Positions 8,065-16,511 of a stretch of 64,000 nucleotides of DNA are shown here, piece after piece. This stretch comes from UBA7672 sp965279205 (lineage in GTDB: Bacteria > Pseudomonadota > Alphaproteobacteria > Caulobacterales > Hyphomonadaceae), in the NCBI GenBank assembly GCA_965279205.1, contig OZ257144.1, forward strand, positions 310,001-374,000. Direction: 5' to 3'. The notes under the pieces were generated by a model. The model did not search any database and was not told the origin of the DNA. It saw only the letters and a program-made list of their open reading frames with translations. The translations under genes were made by a program, and so were the position numbers. Position 1 is the stretch's first letter; each line of letters opens with the position of its first letter.

Positions 8065-8435
8065 GACTCCCAACAGTTGAGTTCCAGACACCGCTCTGTA
8101 TTCGCAGAGCATCACAAAAACGCGCGCGGTATTGCGCCGCGGGCGCAGTCATTTCCAAAGCAGAAAGTGTCGCAAGCGGGCCACAGAAACAGGGCCTTTC
8201 GCCAATGAATACAGTGGCAATAGCGATTGCGACGGTTTGGTTAAAAATAAAATCTCAGGTGCGGCTTTTGTCGCTGTTGACGACCCGCTCTGAACGGAGA
8301 AAAACTCTCCTCCGTAGCGAGTAACCTTCCTTCGTTTGGACACGTTCTGCGGCTCTGGGGCTAGAGCCGTCGGGGAGCCTTTTTGTCCGAATTTTGGGGG
8401 GAGGGAACATCGACCAGAAGGGTAGATGAGGGGCC
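8065..8435 (+). promoter_or_regulatory. dnaA upstream region and leader
   Basis: This 371-base gene-free stretch separates the rpsT terminator from dnaA. It holds one GACTC (a GANTC methylation site) at 8065-8069, a short AT-rich run at 8241-8252, a possible -35 TTGACG at 8277-8282 with a weak AAAAAC -10, a CGGAG/CTCCG inverted repeat near 8294-8313, and the hairpin array at 8351-8384. I see no cluster of TTATCCACA-like DnaA boxes, so there is no sequence support for oriC here. Confidence 0.5.
8351..8384 (+). promoter_or_regulatory. possible attenuator hairpins in dnaA leader
   Basis: GGCTCT (8351-8356) can pair with AGAGCC (8363-8368). The same 5' arm (GGCTC) can instead pair with GAGCC (8375-8379), or GGCT (8359-8362) with AGCC (8376-8379); in these alternatives the stem is followed directly by TTTTT (8380-8384). 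Such mutually exclusive pairings are the layout of a transcription attenuator, about 50 bases before the dnaA start. Confidence 0.4.
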
Positions 8436-9992
8436 ATGATAAGCAAACAGAACACGACACGATATGCGCCGGGTGGGGTTGGCGGAGCGTCTCTTGGCGC
8501 GGAGTCCGCCCTTCGGAAACCGGTGTCTTCAGCACAGGGCGTCGAGCAGGCGTCATCCTCCGTTCAGGGCCAGGTTCAGACCCAGATTCCGGCCCAGACT
8601 CCGGCCGTCTGGGGCGCCGTGCGCGATGCGCTGCGCCGCCGTCTCGGTGACGCTAAGTTCGACGCGTGGATTTCGCGTCTTGAGCTAGTTGCCGAGGTTA
8701 ATGGCGAAGTCCTCCTGGCTGCGGCCAGCGAGCACGAGCGCAGCCGCGTCGACACCGATTTCGGCCATCTGATCCAGCAGGCTTGGGACCAGGTCGACCG
8801 CGGCGGCCGCTCCGTGCGCATCGAAGCGCGCGATCGTATTCCCGCCGACGTGCTGGCGCTTGCCGGCGCGCGCGCCGAGCGGGACGAGGAAATCGAGGAG
8901 GGCGATGAAGCCCTGGCGGACGCGGAACACGCGGCCGAACCGATCAGCGACGAGGTCCAGACCCTCGAGAACTTCCTGGTTGGCGATTCCAACCGCATCG
9001 CCTTCGGTCTTGCCCGCCGCCTTGCCATGGGCTCGAGCGTATCGGCCAATGTCGTGACGATCGTCGGCCCGCATGGCGTCGGCAAGTCGCACCTCCTCAA
9101 AGGCATCGAAACCAGCCTGAAATCGATCCGCGGCGAAGGCAGTGTGCTCTATATGAGCTCGGAAGCCTTCACCGTTGCGTTCGTCGATGGCGTCAAGCGC
9201 AAGGACACGTCGGACCTGCGCACGCTGGTGCGCCGCGCCAAGGTGGTGCTGCTCGACGATTTCCAGTTCATCTGCTCGAAGCCGGGCACGCTGGTGGAGT
9301 TCTTCTCCCACCTGCGCGCGATCGTCGCCAATGGCGGCGTGGTGGTGCTCGCCTGCGACCAGACGCCGGTGGTGATCGAACAGCTCGATGATCGCATGCG
9401 CGACGAGATCCATGGCGGCGTGATCGCCCAGATGGAACTGCCGGAGCGCAATCTCCGCCGCGAGATTCTGCGCGCCAAGGCTGACGCCGTGGCGTCGACG
9501 GACGCGGAGTTCGCTCTTGAAGAAGAGTGGATCGACCTTCTGGCCGACCGGCTGCCTGCATCGGGCCGCGCGCTCTGCGGCGCCGTGAAGAACGTCTATG
9601 TCGGCACGGTTCTCGCCGGAAAGCCGGTCGACAAGGCGGCGGTCGAGAAATCGATCCAGCTGCAGCTCGGCGGATCGCCTGCGCGTGCGCCCAAGATCGA
9701 CACGATCAAGGACGTCACCGCCAAGGCCTATGGGATCTCGAAGCAGGATCTGGAATCGGCCTGCCGCAAGCGCCAGTTCGCCCAGCCGCGCCAGTACGCC
9801 ATGTATCTCAGCCGGCAGATGACCAAATGTTCGTATCCGCAGATCGGGCGGATGTTCGGCGATCGCGACCACACCACGGTGCTGTTCGCGTACCGGAAAA
9901 TCTCGGGAATGGTCGCCTCGAACGAGGGCATGGCCGACGAGCTGCGCCAGCTTGAACAGCGCATCCTCGCCGATCCTCGGAATAACCGCTGA
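8436..9992 (+). CDS. dnaA: chromosomal replication initiator protein DnaA, divergent
   Basis: A 518-residue initiator. The first 56 residues are a Gln/Ser/Ala-rich extension before domain I (WGAVRDALRRRLGDAKFDAWISRL). An acidic linker covers about 148-172. The AAA+ domain has Walker A GPHGVGKSHLLKGIE (211-225, Ser in place of the usual Thr) and Walker B VVLLDDFQF (270-278). Domain IV carries the DnaA signature GDRDHTTVLFAYRKI, where the usual LHA is LFA. The sensor 2 region reads SGRALCGAVKNVYVG, unlike the common LEGALNR pattern. Overall it is clearly DnaA by architecture and position, but motif variation is above what I expect. AGGGG precedes the ATG by a few bases. A hairpin terminator follows at 10051. 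Confidence 0.93.
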   Translation: MISKQNTTRYAPGGVGGASLGAESALRKPVSSAQGVEQASSSVQGQVQTQIPAQTPAVWGAVRDALRRRLGDAKFDAWISRLELVAEVNGEVLLAAASEHERSRVDTDFGHLIQQAWDQVDRGGRSVRIEARDRIPADVLALAGARAERDEEIEEGDEALADAEHAAEPISDEVQTLENFLVGDSNRIAFGLARRLAMGSSVSANVVTIVGPHGVGKSHLLKGIETSLKSIRGEGSVLYMSSEAFTVAFVDGVKRKDTSDLRTLVRRAKVVLLDDFQFICSKPGTLVEFFSHLRAIVANGGVVVLACDQTPVVIEQLDDRMRDEIHGGVIAQMELPERNLRREILRAKADAVASTDAEFALEEEWIDLLADRLPASGRALCGAVKNVYVGTVLAGKPVDKAAVEKSIQLQLGGSPARAPKIDTIKDVTAKAYGISKQDLESACRKRQFAQPRQYAMYLSRQMTKCSYPQIGRMFGDRDHTTVLFAYRKISGMVASNEGMADELRQLEQRILADPRNNR

Positions 9993-10050
9993 ACTGCTGT
10001 TGAAAACGGGCCAAAATCCGCTTTGACAGCGACCGCAATGAGTTAATGTC

Positions 10051-10085
10051 TCGGCCCGCCCTCAACGGCGGGCCGAAGTCTTTTC
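10051..10085 (+). terminator. intrinsic terminator after dnaA
   Basis: TCGGCCCGCC (10051-10060) pairs perfectly with GGCGGGCCGA (10067-10076), with a 6-base loop, followed by AGTCTTTTC. It lies about 60 bases after the dnaA stop and 50 before dnaN. A perfect TTGACA at 10023-10028 just upstream could be a dnaN -35 element, in which case this hairpin would lie in the dnaN leader. Confidence 0.65.
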
Positions 10086-10136
10086 GGACAACTGCCACAC
10101 GGCCAGACAGGGCCGCCGTCTAACAGGATTGGGCGA

Positions 10137-11249
10137 ATGAAACTGACCATCGACCGCAACGCCCTGATGCGTGCGCTGTCCCACGTCCAGGCCGTCGTCG
10201 AGCGGCGGAACACCATCCCCATCCTGTCCAACATCCTGTTGCAGGCGGAGGGCGACCGGCTGAGCCTGACCGCGACCGACCTCGATATTGAGGCGACGGA
10301 TGCCGCCGAGGCCAAGGTCAAGAAGGCCGGCGCGGTGACGGCGCCGGCTCAGACGCTGTTCGACGTCGTCCGGAAGCTTCCCGAAGGTTCGGAAATCGCG
10401 CTGGAGCTGGGTGAGGGCAGGCTGTCGATCTCGTCGGGCCGTTCGAAATTCGCTCTGCCGACCTTGCCGGCGTCCGACTTCCAGACCATGGCGCGGGAAG
10501 CCTCGCCAGTGAAATTCGAGATCGAGGCGGCTGAGCTGCGCCGCCTGATCGACAAGACGCGCTTTGCGATCTCGACCGAAGAGACACGCTACTATCTCAA
10601 CGGCATCTACCTGCATCACGCCAAGGGTGCGAAGGGCAACGTCCTGCGCGCGGTGGCGACCGACGGACACAGGCTGGCGCTGGCCGAAGGTGATGCGCCC
10701 AAGGGATCGGCCGGGCTCAAGGGCGTGATCGTGCCCCGCAAGGCCGTTGCCGAGGCCCGCCGGCTTCTGGATGACGCGCCCGAGACCGTGACGGTCGAGG
10801 CCTCCGATTCCAAGATCGTGTTCCGCATCGGCGAGGCTGTTCTCACCTCCAAGCTGATCGACGGATCCTTCCCGGACTATCAGCGCGTCATCCCGAAGGA
10901 GAACGGCAAGATCCTCGTTGTCGACAACAAGCTGTTCTCGGCGGCCGTCGATCGCGTGGCGACGGTGTCGGCGGAGCGCTCGCGCTCGGTGAAGCTGTCG
11001 CTGGCCCCGGGCAAGCTGACGCTGGCGGTCAGCCATTCAGAGAGCGGGCAGGGCACGGAAGAGCTGGAAGCCGACTATGACAGCGATCCGATGGAGATCG
11101 GCTTCAACGCCAAATACCTGCTCGATGTCGCCCAGCAGATCGAGAGCGACGAGACGCGCATCGAATTCAACGATGCCGCCTCGCCCGCGCGCGTACTCGA
11201 CGCCAATGATGCCGGCGCGCAGTACGTGCTGATGCCGCTCCGTGTATGA
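10137..11249 (+). CDS. dnaN: DNA polymerase III beta sliding clamp
   Basis: A 370-residue sliding clamp with the three-domain composition of the family: MKLTIDRNALMRALSHVQAVVERRNTIPILSNILL at the start, EFQTM/FRIGE-type strands, and the C-terminal AQYVLMPLRV typical of DnaN, including the MPLRV end that forms part of the ligand groove. It encircles DNA as a homodimer and tethers the polymerase. It follows dnaA and precedes recF as in many bacteria, with one small gene inserted between. The last 8 bases overlap that gene. Confidence 0.97.
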   Translation: MKLTIDRNALMRALSHVQAVVERRNTIPILSNILLQAEGDRLSLTATDLDIEATDAAEAKVKKAGAVTAPAQTLFDVVRKLPEGSEIALELGEGRLSISSGRSKFALPTLPASDFQTMAREASPVKFEIEAAELRRLIDKTRFAISTEETRYYLNGIYLHHAKGAKGNVLRAVATDGHRLALAEGDAPKGSAGLKGVIVPRKAVAEARRLLDDAPETVTVEASDSKIVFRIGEAVLTSKLIDGSFPDYQRVIPKENGKILVVDNKLFSAAVDRVATVSAERSRSVKLSLAPGKLTLAVSHSESGQGTEELEADYDSDPMEIGFNAKYLLDVAQQIESDETRIEFNDAASPARVLDANDAGAQYVLMPLRV

Positions 11250-11610
11250 GACGGCCAGCGGCTATTTGCTCATGCCGCTGAAGCCGGAATCTTCTGTTCG
11301 CGTGACTGTGACGGGCCGCTGGCTCGCTTGCCTGCATGCAGATGGTCGATTTCAACGGATCGCACGGGACGATATTCAAGCGGTCTATTTCGAATCCAGT
11401 GCTGGGCCGTTCGATATCGACTGGTGGATCATCGAAGGCGCGACGCCGGACTTGCATTGCGTCTTCCCGCTTGGAGGTACAGGCGAGACGGACGCGGTGG
11501 AATGGTTGAGACAGCTGCCAGGCTTCGAAATCAAGGGCATGAACTCCACGGACAAGGCGCGTTTCCTGTGCTGGTCGCGGGATGGCGGCGAGGACGAGCC
11601 GCGTGACTGA
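11242..11610 (+). CDS. hypothetical protein between dnaN and recF
   Basis: A protein of up to 122 residues with no family I recognise. It is rich in aromatic residues (DIDWWIIEGATPDLHCVFPLGG) and may be a small globular fold. The GTG at 11242 overlaps the dnaN end by 8 bases; an ATG at 11272 (MPLKPESSVRV) is the alternative, and neither has a strong ribosome binding site. The last bases overlap the 5' end of recF. Its start region, YLLMPLKP, mirrors the DnaN C-terminus YVLMPLRV. Placement inside the dnaN-recF operon suggests translation coupling with both, but no function can be proposed. Confidence 0.6.
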   Translation: MYETASGYLLMPLKPESSVRVTVTGRWLACLHADGRFQRIARDDIQAVYFESSAGPFDIDWWIIEGATPDLHCVFPLGGTGETDAVEWLRQLPGFEIKGMNSTDKARFLCWSRDGGEDEPRD

Positions 11611-12766
11611 CCTCGACATCCGCCGTCCGCATGTCCGGCTCACGCGCCTCGCGCTGGAGAATTTCCGCAACTATGCATCGGTCGCGCTGCGGCTGGATGG
11701 ACGGCATGTCTGCCTCTACGGGGCCAATGGCTCGGGCAAGACCAACTTGATCGAGGCTGTCTCGATGCTGTCGCCGGGCAGGGGTCTGCGCGGCGCGGAC
11801 CTTGTCGACATCATCCGGCGCGCGCCCGACGGCGCCTCGGCGGGTAGCTGGGCGCTCTCCGCCGATGTAAGGGATGGCGAGATCGACCGGAAGCTTCACC
11901 TTGCGCTGGAGCTGGACGAGGCCGGACGCTCGAAACGCAGTGCACGACTCGATGGCGCCGCGACCAGCCAGGCGGATCTCGGCGAGCTGATGCGGATCAT
12001 CTGGCTGACGCCATCGATGGACCGCGTGTTCGCGGGCCCTGCGGGCGATCGGCGGAAGTTTCTCGATCGCCAGGTGCTGGCGCATTTCCCGAGCCATGGC
12101 GCGGCGGGCGCCGCCTACGAGAAGGCGATGCGCCAGCGCAATGCGCTGCTCGAACAGCGCAGGGCTGATCCGGCCTGGCTCGATGCGCTGGAGCTCGGCA
12201 TGGCGTCGGCCGGCGCCGCGATGGCGATCCACCGTGTCGATGCCGCGCGGCTGATGCAGCACGCGATCCTGGCGCGGCCCGAGGGCGCGTTTCCTAAGGC
12301 AGACATCGACCTCGATGGCGAGTTCGAGAAGCGCGCCGCTGACGGCGTTGCGCTGACTGATATCGAGCGGGAAATTACCGACCAGCTGCGCCAGAACCGT
12401 GCGCGCGACCAGGCTGCTGGACGCACGACGGAGGGCGTTCACCGCACCGATCTGAGGGTCGTTCACGCCCCCAAGGGACTGCCCGCCGACCAGTGTTCGA
12501 CAGGCGAGCAGAAGGCCCTGTTAATAGGGCTTATTTTAGCGAACGCACAGGCGCTTTTCGGGCGTGATTTTGCCCCTTCTCCCCTGCTACTATTGGACGA
12601 GGCGGCAGCCCATCTCGATTCGGATAGAAGGGCCGCGCTCTACGACGAACTGGCCGCGCTGGGCGGCCAGGCCTGGCTCACAGGAACGGACCGCAATCTG
12701 TTCGACGCCTTCGGCGATCGAGCGCAGCGGTTCGAAGTGTCCGACGGCGTCGTACGTGAAGATTGA
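11603..12766 (+). CDS. recF: DNA replication and repair protein RecF
   Basis: A 387-residue SMC/ABC-like ATPase. It has RLALENFRNYASVALRLDG, Walker A GANGSGKTN, the signature CSTGEQKALLIGLILA, and Walker B LLLLDEAAAHLD. RecF works with RecO and RecR to load RecA at gaps. I prefer the GTG at 11603, with GAGGA about 9 bases upstream and an overlap with the preceding stop; an ATG at 11582 would add seven residues (MAARTSR). It sits between the dnaN-linked hypothetical and gyrB, the classical order. Confidence 0.95.
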   Translation: MTDLDIRRPHVRLTRLALENFRNYASVALRLDGRHVCLYGANGSGKTNLIEAVSMLSPGRGLRGADLVDIIRRAPDGASAGSWALSADVRDGEIDRKLHLALELDEAGRSKRSARLDGAATSQADLGELMRIIWLTPSMDRVFAGPAGDRRKFLDRQVLAHFPSHGAAGAAYEKAMRQRNALLEQRRADPAWLDALELGMASAGAAMAIHRVDAARLMQHAILARPEGAFPKADIDLDGEFEKRAADGVALTDIEREITDQLRQNRARDQAAGRTTEGVHRTDLRVVHAPKGLPADQCSTGEQKALLIGLILANAQALFGRDFAPSPLLLLDEAAAHLDSDRRAALYDELAALGGQAWLTGTDRNLFDAFGDRAQRFEVSDGVVRED

Positions 12767-12804
12767 GCGGCCTTCGCAAGCGGGACCGCGACGAGGAAGT
12801 TTGA

Positions 12805-15264
12805 ATGTCTGACGTGACCGAAACCGGCGGCGACGAGCCCGCGAACAACGCCAAGGGCTATGACGCCGAGTCCATCAAGGTGCTCCGCGGCCTCGATGCT
12901 GTGAGAAAACGCCCTGGTATGTATATCGGCGACACCGATGATGGCTCGGGCCTGCACCACATGGTTTATGAGGTGGTGGACAACTCGATCGACGAGGCTT
13001 TGGCGGGGCATGCGGATCTGGTTGGGGTGACGCTGTATCCGGACGGGTCGGCGGAGGTGACGGACAATGGCCGCGGCATTCCGGTTGATATTCACTCGGA
13101 GGAGGGGGTGTCCGCCGCGGAAGTGGTGATGACCCAGCTGCACGCGGGGGGCAAATTCCAGAACACGGACGAGGGCGGCTCCTACAAGGTCTCGGGCGGA
13201 CTTCACGGGGTTGGTGTTTCCGTCGTCAACGCGCTTTCCGAAACTCTTGATCTGACCGTCCGCCGCAATGGCAAGGTGCACCACATGCGCTTCCGGCTCG
13301 GCGAGCCCGAGGCGCCGCTGAAGATCATCGGCGATGCGCCCATGAAAGCCGACGGCAGCCGCCACGAGACCGGCACCATCGTCCGCTTCCTGCCCTCGAC
13401 CGCCACCTTCACCATGACCGAGTTCAAGCGCGAGACGCTGGAGCACCGCCTGCGCGAGCTCGCCTTCCTCAACTCCGGCGTCAGAATCGTCTTCCGAGAC
13501 CTGCGCGGCCCCGAGCCGTGGGAAACGGTGATGCAGTACGAAGGCGGCGTCGAGGAATTCGTCCTCCACATCGACAAGCAGCGCACCGCGCAGATCCCCA
13601 AGCCGATCCATGTCGTCGCCAAGAAGGACGGCATCATCGTCGAGGCGGCGCTGCAGTGGAATGACGGCTATTACGAGAACGTCCTCTGCTTCACCAACAA
13701 CATCCCGCAGCGCGACGGCGGCACCCACCTGGCCGGCTTCCGCGGCGCCCTCACGCGCGTGATCAACAAATACGCGGCCGACACCGGCATCGCGAAAAAG
13801 GAAAAGGTCGACATCTCGGGCGAGGATGCGCGCGAGGGCCTGACCTGCGTGCTCTCGGTGAAAGTGCCCGACCCGAAATTTTCGTCCCAGACCAAGGACA
13901 AGCTGGTCTCCTCCGAAGTGCGCCCGATCGTCGAGAGCCTGATGACCGAGGCGCTCGGCTCGTGGTTCGAGGAGAACCCGCAGCCGGCCAAGGCCGTCGT
14001 GCAGAAGATCGTCGAGGCCGCCGCCGTGCGCGAGGCCGCGCGCAAGACGCGCGACCTGATGCGCCGCAAGTCGGCGCTCGATATCACCTCGCTCCCGGGC
14101 AAGCTCGCCGACTGCCAGGAGAAGGATCCGGCCAAGTCCGAACTCTTCATCGTCGAGGGTGACTCGGCCGGCGGCTCGGCCAAGCAAGGGCGCAACCGTG
14201 AAAACCAGGCGGTCCTGCCGTTGCGCGGAAAAATCCTCAATGTCGAGCGCGCGCGCTTCGACAAGATGCTGTCGTCCGATCAGGTGGGTACGCTGATCAC
14301 CGCGCTGGGCGCGGGCATCGGCCGCGACGACTTCAACATCGAGAAGATGCGCTATCACCGCATCATCATCATGACCGACGCCGACGTCGACGGCGCCCAC
14401 ATCCGCACGCTGCTGCTGACCTTCTTCTACCGCCAGATGCCGGAAGTGCTGGAGAAGGGCTATCTCTACATCGCCCAGCCGCCGCTCTACAAAGCCGAGC
14501 GCGGCAAGACCGAGCGCTACCTCAAGGACGGCGCTGACCTTGACGAATACCTGATCGACGAGGGCGTGAAGGGGCAGGTGCTGATCCTCGAGAGCGGCGA
14601 ACAGGTTGCGGGTGCGGACCTGCGCGCGCGCGTCAAGGAAGCCGCCGCCTTCAAGGGCACGCTGTCGCGCCTCGCCCTGCGCGCGCCGGCCCAGATCGTC
14701 GAACAGGCAGCGCTTGCCGGCGTGCTCAAGCACGGCGCGGGCGCAGCCGAAGCGCAGGCCGCAGCCGCGCGCCTCAACCGCGTGGCCGAGGAGGGCGAGG
14801 ACACCTGGACCGGCCGCATCGAGAACGATGCCGCGCTGTTCGTGCGCCTCGTGCGCGGCGTGGAAGACCGCACCGCGCTCGATCCGTCCCTGCTGGCGAC
14901 GCCGGACGCAAAGCGCCTCGCGGAGCGCGCCGATGCGATCGGCGATCTCTATGCCGGGAGATGTATCCTGCGGCATGAAAAGACCGGCGAAGCACAGGTG
15001 TTCGGCCCCGTCTCGCTGCTCGCCGCCGTGCTCGAAGCCGGCCAGAAGGGCATCAAGATCCAGCGCTACAAGGGCCTTGGCGAGATGAACCCGGAACAGC
15101 TCTGGGAAACCACGCTCGACCCGAACGTGCGCACGCTCCTCCAGGTCAAGGTCGAACACGCCGACACCGCCGACGAGATGTTCTCCAAGCTGATGGGCGA
15201 CGTGGTCGAACCACGGCGCGAGTTCATCCAGGAGAATGCGCTCGATGCGCAGGTGGATGCTTAG
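12805..15264 (+). CDS. gyrB: DNA gyrase subunit B
   Basis: An 819-residue type IIA topoisomerase ATPase subunit. The GHKL domain has RKRPGMYIGDT, YEVVDNSIDEALAG (catalytic Glu, Asn), VTDNGRGIPVD and the GGLHGVGVSVVNALS loop. The TOPRIM domain has IVEGDSAGGSAKQGRNRENQ and IMTDADVDGAHIRTLL, and the C-terminus contains IQRYKGLGEMNPEQLWETTLDP. A roughly 120-residue Ala-rich segment (about 590-730) lies between the TOPRIM part and the C-terminal motif, as in other proteobacterial GyrB. With GyrA it introduces negative supercoils. It is the last gene of the dnaA-dnaN-recF-gyrB block; no clear terminator is seen in the next 107 bases. Confidence 0.97.
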   Translation: MSDVTETGGDEPANNAKGYDAESIKVLRGLDAVRKRPGMYIGDTDDGSGLHHMVYEVVDNSIDEALAGHADLVGVTLYPDGSAEVTDNGRGIPVDIHSEEGVSAAEVVMTQLHAGGKFQNTDEGGSYKVSGGLHGVGVSVVNALSETLDLTVRRNGKVHHMRFRLGEPEAPLKIIGDAPMKADGSRHETGTIVRFLPSTATFTMTEFKRETLEHRLRELAFLNSGVRIVFRDLRGPEPWETVMQYEGGVEEFVLHIDKQRTAQIPKPIHVVAKKDGIIVEAALQWNDGYYENVLCFTNNIPQRDGGTHLAGFRGALTRVINKYAADTGIAKKEKVDISGEDAREGLTCVLSVKVPDPKFSSQTKDKLVSSEVRPIVESLMTEALGSWFEENPQPAKAVVQKIVEAAAVREAARKTRDLMRRKSALDITSLPGKLADCQEKDPAKSELFIVEGDSAGGSAKQGRNRENQAVLPLRGKILNVERARFDKMLSSDQVGTLITALGAGIGRDDFNIEKMRYHRIIIMTDADVDGAHIRTLLLTFFYRQMPEVLEKGYLYIAQPPLYKAERGKTERYLKDGADLDEYLIDEGVKGQVLILESGEQVAGADLRARVKEAAAFKGTLSRLALRAPAQIVEQAALAGVLKHGAGAAEAQAAAARLNRVAEEGEDTWTGRIENDAALFVRLVRGVEDRTALDPSLLATPDAKRLAERADAIGDLYAGRCILRHEKTGEAQVFGPVSLLAAVLEAGQKGIKIQRYKGLGEMNPEQLWETTLDPNVRTLLQVKVEHADTADEMFSKLMGDVVEPRREFIQENALDAQVDA

Positions 15265-15371
15265 TCGATAGGGGACTCCCACGATTGCGTTTACCGCCCG
15301 CAAACCGCCATATCTGATAGACTAGGAACGGGGCCGGATAGACTTCCCGGGGTTGCCCAAGCGGAAGCACG

Positions 15372-16511
15372 ATGAAATACGATCCACTTCCAGTCACACC
15401 TAAGCTGGTCACTTGGGCCAGAACTAGAGCTGGCTTCACGATTGAGGAAGCGGCCAAAGATTTTGCGTCGATTTCAGATTGGGAGAGTGGGAAAGGTGGC
15501 CCGTCTTACCCCCAGTTGGAGGCGATGGCTGACAAGTTCAAAGTTCCCGTCGCAGTTTTCTTCTTTCCGGAGGAGCCGAAGCTCCCATCCGTTTCCGAGT
15601 CCTTCCGGACTCTGCCGGAAGCAGAGTTCGCAAGGTTGCCGCGGCGGGTTCACTATTTGCTTCGGAAAGCAAAGGCACTTCAGCTCAACCTACGAGATCT
15701 CACGTCCGGGACGCTGCCCGCAAACCGGTCGATCTTGCTCGAACTGTCGGCCCAGCGAGGATCTGATCTTGCCGGGTTCGCGGCGACGGTTCGTCAGTTC
15801 TTAGGCGTGACCGTTGAGGACCAATCGTCATGGTCCGACGCAGAGAGTGCGCTTAAGAACTGGCGACAACGTCTGTATCAAGCCGGTGTTTTCGTTTTCA
15901 AGGACGCCTTCAAGCAGGAAGGTTTCTTTGGCTTCTGTCTTTACGATCGTGATTTCCCACTAATCTACGTCAACAACTCGTCGACGAAATCGCGTCAGAT
16001 ATTCACGCTGTTTCATGAACTGGCTCACTTGCTTTTCGAGACCAGTGGCATCGACGTTCTGGACGACGACTACATCGACAGGCTGCCAGAAAACGCAAAA
16101 AAGATCGAAATCATCTGCAATCGGTTCGCCGCAGAACTCTTGATGCCTGACGCAGATTTTGTCGTGGCGTCACGCGGAATGCAGCCATCTGAAGCGACCG
16201 CGTCACTCCTGGCCGAGCGGTATCACGTCAGTCGAGAAGTCGTTTTCCGACGGTTTTTAGATAAGGGCCGCATTTCGCAGGCTACCTATGAGGCCGCCGC
16301 CAAGAGGTGGAAGGACGAGCGCAAGACTGGATCGAGCGGCGGAAATCCATACTGGACGCTGATCAGTTATCTCGGTCGCGAGTACATAGACCTCGCATAC
16401 AGCCAGTACGCCCGTAATCGCATAACGGAAAGCGAGTTGGCGGAATTTCTAAACACGAAGCCCCGTCTTCTCGGCACCCTTGAGGAGTATCTGGATAGGG
16501 GCGCGGCTTGA
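15372..16511 (+). CDS. XRE-like HTH / ImmA-IrrE family metallopeptidase
   Basis: A 379-residue two-domain protein. Residues about 8-70 form an XRE-type helix-turn-helix (TIEEAAKDF, ISDWESGKGGPSYPQLEAMA). Residues about 165-300 carry the ImmA/IrrE zinc peptidase with HELAHLLFE (HExxH at 215-219) and FAAELLMPDADF. Such proteins cleave or sense repressors (ImmA) or act as the antitoxin/regulator in two-gene modules. Codon use and base composition look AT-richer than the flanking core genes, suggesting transfer. The stop overlaps the start of the PIN gene by 4 bases (TTGA), so the two are translationally coupled. Confidence 0.85.
   Translation: MKYDPLPVTPKLVTWARTRAGFTIEEAAKDFASISDWESGKGGPSYPQLEAMADKFKVPVAVFFFPEEPKLPSVSESFRTLPEAEFARLPRRVHYLLRKAKALQLNLRDLTSGTLPANRSILLELSAQRGSDLAGFAATVRQFLGVTVEDQSSWSDAESALKNWRQRLYQAGVFVFKDAFKQEGFFGFCLYDRDFPLIYVNNSSTKSRQIFTLFHELAHLLFETSGIDVLDDDYIDRLPENAKKIEIICNRFAAELLMPDADFVVASRGMQPSEATASLLAERYHVSREVVFRRFLDKGRISQATYEAAAKRWKDERKTGSSGGNPYWTLISYLGREYIDLAYSQYARNRITESELAEFLNTKPRLLGTLEEYLDRGAA

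Noticed and set aside
8065..8435. oriC in front of dnaA
   Set aside because: No cluster of TTATCCACA-like boxes and only a short AT-rich run; location near dnaA alone is not enough.
10023..10049. TTGACA promoter for dnaN
   Set aside because: The -35 is perfect, but no good -10 at normal spacing and a terminator hairpin follows, so it is mentioned only as a possibility in the terminator entry.
12640..15303. 887-codon open frame antisense to gyrB
   Set aside because: Shadow of gyrB; composition of histidine/valine/arginine-rich peptide typical of antisense frames in GC-rich DNA, and no homology.
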